49,417 bases of DNA, taken from IMG/VR virus record IMGVR_UViG_3300033993_001025, positions 1 through 49,417 of that record; one strand, given 5' to 3'. A program made the translations under genes and the position numbers. Positions within the stretch are counted from its first letter, which is position 1. Each line of letters opens with the position of its first letter. Source of the DNA: a virus. The notes under the pieces were generated by a model. That model did no database searches. It was given only the letters and a program-made list of their open reading frames with translations, and was not told the DNA's origin. Shown in pieces: positions 37,163 to 45,700 of the stretch.

Positions 37163-38035
37163 ATGACCATTACAAACATCCATAACTTGCCCCAACCATT
37201 CGTTGATCTTGTCAGTGAAGACTCTTACAACAAGGGGGAAGCACAATACAGCACAACACAACTTATCGGCCCACCCAAGGTTAGCGTTCTTTTTTCGCGC
37301 CATCATGCAAAAGTTGTAGAAGACGCTTCAGATCGAGTTTGGACAATGAGCGGAACCGCCAAGCATTATGTGTTGGAGCAGATCGCAAAACGCAACCCAA
37401 GCCGCTACATCGTAGAGAAGCGCATGTATTTGGATGTAGATGGAATTAAGGTCGGAGGACAGATTGACCTTTACGATAGCGAAACAGAAACGCTTTACGA
37501 CTGGAAAGAATCAGGAGTATGGAAAGCATTGTCAGACGATAAGTTTGAGTGGACTGCACAGGGTAACATCAACAAGCTTCTGTGTGAGGCCAACGGGGTT
37601 TATCCCAAGAAGCTCTGCAACATTATCATAATGAAGGATTGGAAGTTGCGCGAGGCGAAGATTAAGCCAGAATATCCGCAATGCGCCATTCAATCAATTG
37701 AGCTTCCAATCTGGAAGCCCGAAGAAACATTGGCCTATATCAAGAGCAGAATAGCGGCACACGAAGCAGCTAGGGCATCTATCCACGATGACGAGATTCC
37801 CCATTGTTCAGAGCGCGAACGCTGGCAAAGGGAAGACGCATTTGCCGTGCTAAAAACAAAAGACGCCAAACGTGCTGTCTCTGGAGGAATATACAATGAT
37901 TATGAATCGGCAAAGTCCCACGCATCCAAGATTGGCGGGGTTGTCGAAGAAAGGCGTGGAGAACCAACAAGATGCTTGAATTATTGCCGAGTTAGGCAAT
38001 GGTGTAATTTTGGAAAAACGTTAACAAGGGAATAA
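37163..38035 (+). CDS. Cas4/RecB-like PD-(D/E)xK nuclease
   Basis: A 290-residue nuclease. GGQIDLYDSETETLYDWKES supplies the Asp and DxK of the PD-(D/E)xK core, preceded by the SGTAKHYVLEQ helix with its His. The C-terminus has RCLNYCRVRQWC (C-x3-C-x5-C) and an earlier Cys (PHCSERERW), a four-Cys set like the Fe-S cluster of Cas4 and AddB. Such phage enzymes act as 5'-3' or 3'-5' exonucleases in recombination. It follows an SSB-like gene, which fits a recombination module. No Cas1/Cas2 or CRISPR repeats are present. Confidence 0.75.
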   Translation: MTITNIHNLPQPFVDLVSEDSYNKGEAQYSTTQLIGPPKVSVLFSRHHAKVVEDASDRVWTMSGTAKHYVLEQIAKRNPSRYIVEKRMYLDVDGIKVGGQIDLYDSETETLYDWKESGVWKALSDDKFEWTAQGNINKLLCEANGVYPKKLCNIIIMKDWKLREAKIKPEYPQCAIQSIELPIWKPEETLAYIKSRIAAHEAARASIHDDEIPHCSERERWQREDAFAVLKTKDAKRAVSGGIYNDYESAKSHASKIGGVVEERRGEPTRCLNYCRVRQWCNFGKTLTRE

Positions 38036-38040
38036 ATAAT

Positions 38041-38316
38041 ATGAGCATAGAATACAGAGGAGAAAGGTTCTCTGGCTACAACAAGCCCAAGAGAACCCCC
38101 AAGCACCCAGAAAAGTCACATGCTGTTTTGGCCAAGTCTGGAGACAATGTTAAGTTGATTCGATTCGGACAGCAGGGGGTCAGTGGCTCCCCCAAGAAAG
38201 AAGGAGAATCTTCAGCCTATCGCAACCGCCGCGAATCATTTAAAGCGCGTCATGCAAAAAATATTGCCAAGGGCAAAATGAGTGCCGCTTATTGGGCGAA
38301 CCGCGAAAAATGGTAA
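38041..38316 (+). CDS. conserved phage hypothetical protein
   Basis: A 91-residue basic protein. KLIRFGQQGVSGSPKKEGES, then ESFKARHAKNIAKGKMSAAY and WANREKW at the end, is a pattern I know from many podoviruses, where it is unnamed. It lies five bases after the nuclease gene. Function unknown. Confidence 0.7.
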   Translation: MSIEYRGERFSGYNKPKRTPKHPEKSHAVLAKSGDNVKLIRFGQQGVSGSPKKEGESSAYRNRRESFKARHAKNIAKGKMSAAYWANREKW

Positions 38317-38320
38317 CAAC

Positions 38321-38506
38321 ATGAAAAAGAAATCTAAAAGCACTGTCAACGCCGCTGGCAATTACACCAAACCCGAAATGCGGAAACGCCTGTATCAAAA
38401 AATTAAGGCGGGAACAAAAGGCGGCGACAAAGGCGAGTGGAGCGCGAGAAAAGCGCAAATGCTTGCCAAAGAATACAAAGCCAAGGGCGGAGGATATAAA
38501 GACTAA
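38321..38506 (+). CDS. small basic phage protein
   Basis: A 61-residue protein, about one quarter Lys and Arg (STVNAAGNYTKPEMRKRLYQ, then EWSARKAQMLAKEYKAKGGG). The same motif string occurs widely in small phage proteins. It may bind DNA or RNA. Confidence 0.65.
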   Translation: MKKKSKSTVNAAGNYTKPEMRKRLYQKIKAGTKGGDKGEWSARKAQMLAKEYKAKGGGYKD

Positions 38507-38508
38507 TT

Positions 38509-38742
38509 ATGAAAAAGCCACAAGAATCACTAAAGAAATGGACAGAGCAGAAGTGGAGAACTTCAGACAATTCTCCATCCAAGGGCAAAAAGCGTTATCT
38601 GCCAGATGCAGCATGGAGCGCATTGACGCCAGCGGAAAAAGCCGCAACCAACAGGGCTAAGGCTAAGGGCAATAAAGCTGGAAAGCAATTTGTCAAACAA
38701 CCGAGCAAAATTGCAAAGAAAACCTCACGTTACAGAAAATGA
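38509..38742 (+). CDS. DUF5872-like small protein
   Basis: A 77-residue basic protein with SLKKWTEQKWRTSDNSPSKG, then KRYLPDAAWSALTPAEKAAT and VKQPSKIAKKTSRYRK, the pattern of the DUF5872 family common in large DNA viruses and phages. Function of the family is not known. Confidence 0.7.
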   Translation: MKKPQESLKKWTEQKWRTSDNSPSKGKKRYLPDAAWSALTPAEKAATNRAKAKGNKAGKQFVKQPSKIAKKTSRYRK

Positions 38743-38960
38743 AAAGACACCCAGAAGACAGAATCTACGATGCCAAGAAGTTCATCAACGAGCTTTCCAA
38801 GGTTCAAGATCGTCGCTTCAATAAGCTTGTCAAAAAATTGGGAATCAGCAAAGAGACAGAAGACCTTTTGTTTGATTACATCTACAACGAGCAAGAAACA
38901 GAATTAAGCTTTGGGGAGTATCTTGAATGTCGTTGTGGGGCGACATTCCCTGAATGTTGA
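38739..38960 (+). CDS. hypothetical protein
   Basis: A 73-residue helical protein in an ATGA overlap with the preceding gene. It ends CRCGATFPEC, which could be half a zinc site. No family recognised. Confidence 0.55.
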   Translation: MKRHPEDRIYDAKKFINELSKVQDRRFNKLVKKLGISKETEDLLFDYIYNEQETELSFGEYLECRCGATFPEC

Positions 38961-38973
38961 CTAACGGCAACAA

Positions 38974-39753
38974 ATGACCATCAACATATTCACCATTGTT
39001 CTTGATGGTTCGCCTTGGATTGGAGCACAGTTTGCCGAATTGTGCCGATTGCGCGAACTTGATTGGCATTGGTCAATTGTTGAGGGTGCATCCCTCCCAA
39101 AAAAAGACACGGCTTGGATGGGAAACCAAAGTGGCAAAGTCAGCCATGATGGAACCCATCAGTTTCTCCAGTCATTAAAAACCCACCCAAGAATCACAGT
39201 AAACAGCAAGTCAGAATGGGGCGGCAAAACGGAGATGATTAACGCCGCGCTAACAGCGTTTAAGAGGGATGGCGTCTTACTACAAATGGATAGCGACGAG
39301 CTATGGACGGAGTTTCAAATGAAGTCCCTTGCATCCATGATGGAAATTGAAAGGGAAGTTAATACCGTTCAATTTAAAATGGACTACATGCTTGGGCCAA
39401 ACGTAATATCAACATCGAAAGACGGTTATGGAAACAGAGCAAATGAGTGGGTCAGGGCTTGGCGTTACAGCGTTGGAGAGTGGATGGAATGCCACGAACC
39501 CCCAGTATTCAATGGCAACAGAGAGCGAATACTTGGACGAGACGAATCAGAACGACTTTTTGGACGCATCCTCCACATGGCATGGGTGACTCCGCAGCAA
39601 GTTTCCCAGAAGCAACGTATATACAGGGGTGGATACGAAAACGCTTGTGAGAATTGGGAAAAGTTACAGAACAATATGAAGTGGCCAGTAAAAGACCTTC
39701 AACAGTTTTTGCCTTGGGTTGGCAAGGGAGCAAGCGCAGACCTGATTTTTTAA
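38974..39753 (+). CDS. glycosyltransferase
   Basis: A 259-residue GT-A-fold candidate. It opens MTINIFTIVLDGSPWIGAQF, contains VLLQMDSDELW with the DxD-type metal/nucleotide-sugar motif, and ends with a helical acceptor region. Target could be a host surface glycan or phage DNA. Its stop codon ends one base before the tRNA gene, so tRNA and mRNA are probably in one transcript. Confidence 0.65.
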   Translation: MTINIFTIVLDGSPWIGAQFAELCRLRELDWHWSIVEGASLPKKDTAWMGNQSGKVSHDGTHQFLQSLKTHPRITVNSKSEWGGKTEMINAALTAFKRDGVLLQMDSDELWTEFQMKSLASMMEIEREVNTVQFKMDYMLGPNVISTSKDGYGNRANEWVRAWRYSVGEWMECHEPPVFNGNRERILGRDESERLFGRILHMAWVTPQQVSQKQRIYRGGYENACENWEKLQNNMKWPVKDLQQFLPWVGKGASADLIF

Positions 39754-39754
39754 T

Positions 39755-39830
39755 GTGGCTGTAACTCAGTGGATAGAGTATCGCTCTTCTAAAGCGAGAG
39801 TCGAAGGTTCAAGTCCTTCCAGCCACGCCA
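39755..39830 (+). tRNA. tRNA-Arg (anticodon UCU)
   Basis: Complete cloverleaf: acceptor GTGGCTG (39755-39761) with CAGCCAC (39820-39826), D-stem ACTC/GAGT, anticodon stem TCGCT/AGCGA with loop CTTCTAA (anticodon TCT at 39788-39790), T-arm GAAGG/CCTTC with TTCAAGT loop, discriminator G and an encoded CCA (39828-39830). It reads AGA/AGG, which the phage genes use often. Confidence 0.95.
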
Positions 39831-39839
39831 AATCTTGTA

Positions 39840-39868
39840 TTGACCTAAGTATTGATTCGTGATATTTT
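39840..39868 (+). promoter_or_regulatory. sigma70-like promoter of a late unit
   Basis: TTGACC (39840-39845), 17 bp, TATTTT (39863-39868); the next ATG is ten bases later with no Shine-Dalgarno, so the message would be nearly leaderless. It begins the late virion-gene unit 39879 to the right edge. Confidence 0.55.
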
Positions 39869-39878
39869 CTTAGCGCAA

Positions 39879-40850
39879 ATGTCACTTACACTTGGTCTAT
39901 CCATAGAAAGATTGCCAGCCTCAGTTGTGCCGCAACCAGACCCGCCTGATTTGGTGGGTTTTGATGCACAGGGAGAGCTTCGCAATAACATCAACAGAGT
40001 TCTTGAGAGGTTCCATGCAGAAGGGAAGTGGGAAGGCTTGGTAGTTCAGGCAACGGTTGCAGCTTACGAAGACGCAAACGAAAACAAGTTTATCACGCTT
40101 CCCAGACACCTTGAAACGTGCATTCGTGCTGGCCGCGCTGGATACCAAACCAGAGGAGTTCAGAGCGAGTGGTATCAATATTTGCCCAATGGTCGTGGAA
40201 TCAGAAAGCCAGACCAAGCTTATCACGGGGCTATTCAAGACATGGGTGAAGGGTTTGTTACGTTTAGAGACATTCTAACACCTTCTCAATTGACAATTTC
40301 TTCTTCTCAGACCGAATCGTCTGGTGCGTATATTGTCATTCGTGGCAAGGACGCCAACGGCGACAAGATTTATTCCACTGTTGAAGGCGCGGTTATTGAA
40401 GGAATCCGATTGGACATGGCTTCTGGGACACAGACAACCAGCCAGACATTTTCAGAGATTTACGCCGTAGAGAAAGAAGTCACCAAGGGGCTTATCACTG
40501 TTAGCGCAGGAGCTACAACGCTTGCGGTTTACGAGCAAGGTGAACGCGCCATCAATTATCGCCGTTACATGGTTGACAAGAATTGGGACAGCGTTCAAGG
40601 TGTTTTTAAACGCCGTCATGTGTGGGCAATCTCTGAAAATGATCAGTTGTTCCCAGACAGTCTTGAGGCATTAAAGCTTGGACTTATGGCACTCAACGCA
40701 GAAGAGAAGGCGGACGTTGAGCGCGGACAATATTACATGGACAGAGCTTTATTGCTTCTCAATGCAGAACTTAAAGAATACAATTCTGGACAAGAGGGAA
40801 CAATGCAAACCGCGCCTTGGCTAACACGCAGAATGATTAACATGAGGTAA
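39879..40850 (+). CDS. putative virion structural protein
   Basis: A 323-residue protein; the frame opens earlier at a TTG (39852) inside the promoter, so I use ATG 39879 (MSLTLGLSIERL). It mixes a helical N-terminal region with beta-rich segments (IVIRGKDANGDKIYSTVEGA) and ends with the helical LEALKLGLMALNAEEKADVE. The layout resembles head-tail connector or tail-tube proteins of podoviruses, and it is first in the unit that ends with the giant virion protein. No family confirmed. Confidence 0.6.
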   Translation: MSLTLGLSIERLPASVVPQPDPPDLVGFDAQGELRNNINRVLERFHAEGKWEGLVVQATVAAYEDANENKFITLPRHLETCIRAGRAGYQTRGVQSEWYQYLPNGRGIRKPDQAYHGAIQDMGEGFVTFRDILTPSQLTISSSQTESSGAYIVIRGKDANGDKIYSTVEGAVIEGIRLDMASGTQTTSQTFSEIYAVEKEVTKGLITVSAGATTLAVYEQGERAINYRRYMVDKNWDSVQGVFKRRHVWAISENDQLFPDSLEALKLGLMALNAEEKADVERGQYYMDRALLLLNAELKEYNSGQEGTMQTAPWLTRRMINMR

Positions 40851-40854
40851 TGAT

Positions 40855-41769
40855 ATGCCAGAAGAAGAGAAAAATAAAATTCCGCAATTTCCAACAAGCA
40901 CAACCCCGATTGCTACAAGCGGAGCTTCGTCATTCGGAAGTCCCTTTATCCCAAACGTTACTGGAGGCTTTAACCAAAGAGTAAGTAGTCAGGCAGCACA
41001 GGGAACCGCGCCGCAGTTTGTAAGGGCAACACAGGCTGGAAAAGAACCTATTAGCGTGGCATCTGGAACAATTTTCGCAACACCTCAACAGGCTTCGGCT
41101 ATGACGGCTTCAAGAAACATTGCAGAGCAGGGAACCAGAACGCCAGAGCAGCAACAAGCGTTGCTGGCCCAGATGCGTGAGCGTGGATCGCAAATCAGGC
41201 AAGACATTATCAATCAAAATATTCGACCAAGCCAAGAACAAGTTAGTCAATACTATACGATTCGTCAGGGAATGGAGGAACGTCGAGCACAAGAAGCATT
41301 GACACCCTCAGTTTACGAGGGTGGTGTTGCGGGAACAGACAGAAGAATGGCTGGAGCGCAAGCTTTAGTTAGCGCGGAAAGATGGAGGCAAGCCGCTTCT
41401 GGAGAACGCTCCGCAATGGGGCAGTCTCCAATATCCGCTTTTGGCGGAGCGTTTAGACAAGGTTCAATGGGTCAATTTTCTCCGATTCAGCAGCCGACAT
41501 ATACGCAAGGAATATCTGGAATGCAGAACATGTTTGCGCCAGCGGCACAGACAACGCCAGCAACGCTGCTTCCTGCAATGGGCGAAACAAGACAAAACGC
41601 CACACAATTAGGGACTTCTGGAACGCCGTTTTCATTTACTCCGTTTGCTGCCACATCTCAAAGTATGGCAGACCCGTTTAGGGGATTAAGAATGGCAACG
41701 TCTCCAAGAAGAAGGGGTTCAAGATTTACGCCTCTACCTTTTGGATTGAGAACCACACCAACCGTATAA
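40855..41769 (+). CDS. low-complexity putative virion protein
   Basis: A 304-residue protein rich in Gln, Ser, Ala, Thr and Pro, largely disordered in appearance (TPIATSGASSFGSPFIPNV; FSPIQQPTYTQGISGMQNMF), with a short helical centre. It is probably an internal virion or linker protein, judged by its place before two other virion genes. Confidence 0.55.
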   Translation: MPEEEKNKIPQFPTSTTPIATSGASSFGSPFIPNVTGGFNQRVSSQAAQGTAPQFVRATQAGKEPISVASGTIFATPQQASAMTASRNIAEQGTRTPEQQQALLAQMRERGSQIRQDIINQNIRPSQEQVSQYYTIRQGMEERRAQEALTPSVYEGGVAGTDRRMAGAQALVSAERWRQAASGERSAMGQSPISAFGGAFRQGSMGQFSPIQQPTYTQGISGMQNMFAPAAQTTPATLLPAMGETRQNATQLGTSGTPFSFTPFAATSQSMADPFRGLRMATSPRRRGSRFTPLPFGLRTTPTV

Positions 41770-41770
41770 T

Positions 41771-42778
41771 ATGGCTGAAGAAATAACAGGCACTAAAATA
41801 GATTTGCCAGCTATGGCAAGACCGAGCGCACCGAGCGTTGCTGACTTGATGGTCGGAATGCGTCCTCAATCCGGTATTACTCCGGAAGACTTGCCGGAAG
41901 ATTGGGGCGGAAGACCGACAGGAACATCCCGCAGGGCTATTCGTATGCAAGCGGAATGGGACAAAAGGCGCGAAAGACAGATTCAAGAATACAACATTCA
42001 ACGCCAAGCCTATGAAAACGACAGGTCTTACGGGCTTCAGGCCAGAGATCAAATGATGCAGGAGGCAAACTTTCAAAAGACACAAGAAGAAGCTGTAGCA
42101 AATCAAAAGCTAAAAGCCCAAGCAAGTCTTGAATCTGCAAACATTATATCATCCATAAATCAATTAGACCCAAGATCGCCAGATTTTGAATCAAGCGTGG
42201 CAAAGATAATGGCACAAAATCCATTAGGCACAACCGACGAGGGGGTTCAAAAAATAGTCTCTCAATACAATTCTGCCTCCCAAATTTACAGAAGCGCAGA
42301 GCAATCCAGAACCCAATCAGAAAAAGCTGAAGCTGAAAAGCGTCAAGCTCTCAGCAAAGAGATGGCTAGAGTCGCAGAGGTTGCCGCCAGAATGGAAAAA
42401 GATAAGAGCGAATTTGTTAAATCTGTTAATGGCGTTGATGTCATTGATTATGAAGCGTTGGGTCGTGCGGAAGGACAACTCAAATTAAAAGAAGAAAAAT
42501 CATTGATTGGCGGAAGACCCCAGCAAGAAATAGAATCAATCATCACTTCTATTGAGGCCGACATTGCTGAATCGGAAGCAATGGGTGACGATAACAAGGT
42601 TAGCGGATTAAGCAAAAAGCTGGAATATTACAGAAATCTTTTACCAAAGGGTGGCGGCTCTCAGGCTACTACATCAACAAACATTAGAAGCTTCGACAGC
42701 GCAGAAGAAGCCAATAATGCGGGCTTGCCAAAAGGAACAATTGTGACTATTAATGGCAAGAAGGCTCGTGTTGACTAA
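41771..42778 (+). CDS. coiled-coil putative internal virion protein
   Basis: A 335-residue protein, charged and coiled-coil from about residue 45 to 290 (QRQAYENDRSYGLQARDQMM, then LSKEMARVAEVAARMEKDKS), ending in a small Gly-containing domain (GLPKGTIVTINGKKARVD). Its stop overlaps the next start as TAATG. By position it resembles the internal core proteins that precede the giant injection protein in T7-like phages; this is inference. Confidence 0.6.
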   Translation: MAEEITGTKIDLPAMARPSAPSVADLMVGMRPQSGITPEDLPEDWGGRPTGTSRRAIRMQAEWDKRRERQIQEYNIQRQAYENDRSYGLQARDQMMQEANFQKTQEEAVANQKLKAQASLESANIISSINQLDPRSPDFESSVAKIMAQNPLGTTDEGVQKIVSQYNSASQIYRSAEQSRTQSEKAEAEKRQALSKEMARVAEVAARMEKDKSEFVKSVNGVDVIDYEALGRAEGQLKLKEEKSLIGGRPQQEIESIITSIEADIAESEAMGDDNKVSGLSKKLEYYRNLLPKGGGSQATTSTNIRSFDSAEEANNAGLPKGTIVTINGKKARVD

Positions 42779-45700
42779 TGGCGATTACATTTTTAGACGA
42801 AGAGGAAGATGGGGCTTCTCCAGAACAGGAGATCGGCACTAAGATTACGTTTCTGGACGAAGAGCCAGAAACTGGAGTCACGTTCATAGAGGAAGACCCG
42901 GTTCAGTCTTATTCTTCCGCTGTCAAAGAATTTAAAGACGTTCAAAAAACTTATGAATCGAACGCCGCTGCATACAATGAGTTTTCATCTTTACCACTAA
43001 CTGAGGCGGACGAGCCAGAAAGATTGCGCTTGTTTGATGGCGCAAGGAATAGCGAGATACTTTTAGATGACAAGTTGCGAAAAGTCGAAAAGCTAAGGCC
43101 AGCATATGAAGCCGTCCAAGAGCAGCGCAAGCAGGAGGAGATTGCGTCACTTAACAAGCTTTCCGAGAATCCTCTTACCGCTGGAGTTGTTGAGCCAGCA
43201 TTGGCGGCAAGGGAAAAACGTGAAGCACAACTTGCAGCGTTGGCTCAAGAAAACTTGGAAGACGAAGCCTACAGTCAGAAGGCTAAAGAAATCTCTGAAG
43301 AGTATTCAAACTTTGTAAATAGCTCTATTCAGAAATCCATTAAGGATAGCGAGGAAGAAAGGCTTCTTTTGCGTGATGTGTTAAACGAAAGAAACCGAGC
43401 AAGAATGACGGGCCTTGGTCGTGTTGGCGCGGCTGAAGCTGTTGGCTCCGTGATTCTTGGAACGCGGGAAAGTCAAAACGTGGCCGACCTTGCAAGCGAG
43501 CTTGGTGAAGAATACGCAAACGAGATTTTGGGCAGAAGCGCAACCCCCAGAGATGTTGCCCGTGGTGCTGTTGCAAGATTCGTTGGTGGTGGCATTGCGG
43601 GAATCCCATCCAATGTTATTGATCTTTTTGCTGGAGGAGAAAGGGAACCTGAGTCGCTTGAAGAAGTTAGAAGACTTCAATCTCTTGTTGATGGTGGAGA
43701 CGCTTCGGTTGCCCCACAACTTGAAGAGGCCAAGAAAAATCTACGCAAAGAAGCTTTGTTGACGGCGGTTGAGAGAATGACGCCAGAGGAAAAGTTTAAA
43801 ATTCAGCGCGATTATCTTGAGTCAAAACAAAACGAGATTCTTGCAGGAGCTCCACCGGAGCGCAGACAGAGAATCATTGACGCATCCGAGCGCATTATGG
43901 ATTCGTATGAAGCCTCTAGGTTTAACCCAGAAGACCCCAAGGCATACGGAGCATTATTGCCAGACGGAACAATTTATTTTACCCCCAAGGGCAAGGAAGA
44001 TGTTAATTTGGCCGTTGACAAGATTGCTGACGCTGGACTGATTTCCGAAGCGAGCAAAGAAAGATATAAGAGCTACTACAACAATCTTGAGGCAGAAAGA
44101 GAACGCGCAATACGAGCCTCTGCCGTTCAAACCACAACATTCCAAAACTGGATTAAAAACAACCCAGAATATTCAATAGAGACGGATGCTGGGGTTGAAG
44201 AGGCGATTGCGGCATTTGAGGAATCTCACAATACGCCCACGGCCAATATCGTTGACATTGTTCCGGGGCTGTTTCGCGGCATTAAAAGCTATGTAACCGA
44301 CGCAACAATAGGGGCGCGGCTTTCGGCTATTGCCGCTTCTGATATAAGCGAATCAGAAAAAGCAGACCAAATGCTTGCCATCTATGCGGAGGAAACAGAA
44401 AAACTTGGAGAGCGTCCCCCAACTAGCTTTCTTGGTGGTGCTGCCGAGATCACTGGAAACTTTGCCGCCCAAGCTTTGCCAATGATTGCTGCCAAGTTTC
44501 TTAGCTTGTTTGGCCCTACCGGAAAGACCGCTGGAAAGTTCGCCGTCCCAACAGCTAGAGCATACACGCTGGCCCATATGGGTGCGCTGTATGCTGGACA
44601 AGGTTACATTGAGGCCGTTGGACAATCCGTAAGAGAGTCCGGCTACAATTCCCTTGAAGAAATACAGGAGCAAAATCCAGAGCTTGCCGAAAGGATTAAC
44701 GAGACTGGCAAACGCGCCATGATTGACGCTGCCAAGATCAGTCTTACAGAACAGATTCCGATTGAGGGTCTTGTTTCCAGTATTGGAAAGTTCGCCAAAA
44801 AGCCAACCACGTTCAAGAGAATCATGGAGGCCGTGGCACTGAATCCAGCGGCTGAAATTTCACAAGAAATATTTGCAGACGCCGCAATGCAAGCGGCACA
44901 GTCGCGTTACAGTCTGGAAAACAAAGACATCAAAATGATGAGCTTGGAGGAAATTGGCCAGATGTATCTTGGCGTTCTTCCCATTACTGGCGGAACAGCG
45001 GTTGCCGCTCGCACGGCAGACAGGGCAATGCAACGCAAGGAAGACGCCATTGCCAAACTCAACGAAGAACAGCGTAGAATTTTTGAGGCTGAGTCCGCGC
45101 TTATTGATGTTGCTGAAAGGGCAGCTAAAGACGCCGAGGCCACAGCACCCGAAACGGCCAAGGCGGTTGCAGACGAAGCGGCAAGAGCCAGACAAGAGCT
45201 TGACGCCAGAATTGGACAGACCGCAGAATCCGTTGGTGGAGAGCCAATCAGTATTCGTGCTACAGTAAGCCCAAGGAGAGAGGGCGAAACAGATCAGGAA
45301 TGGCGAGCAAGGATTGAGCAGGAACGGGCAGAACAGGGCGTAACCATTCCAGAATCAAGAACGATTGCCGATGCCGTAAGGGACAAAGACACTTTTGTAT
45401 TTAACGGGATGCGCGGAGCCTTGGTTAAGGACGGAGATCGCGTTTCGTTTAGACCGTTTGGAACGCAGGAATCATACGAGGTTCCTGCAAGCGAGGCACA
45501 GAACATTTCCGAGGTTGAGGGCGTTGAGTGGGTTCGCAGGGGGCAGATAAGAACCACTGTTCAAGAGGCCCCCGTTGAGGTTTCGACCGAGATTGAGGCA
45601 ACACCAGTTGTCACCGAGGATGAGGCAAGCGAAGTGGCGGACGATGTTGAGGTTCCCCCGTCTCTCGTTGAAATTGAAAAGTCGCCAACGCTAAATTTCT

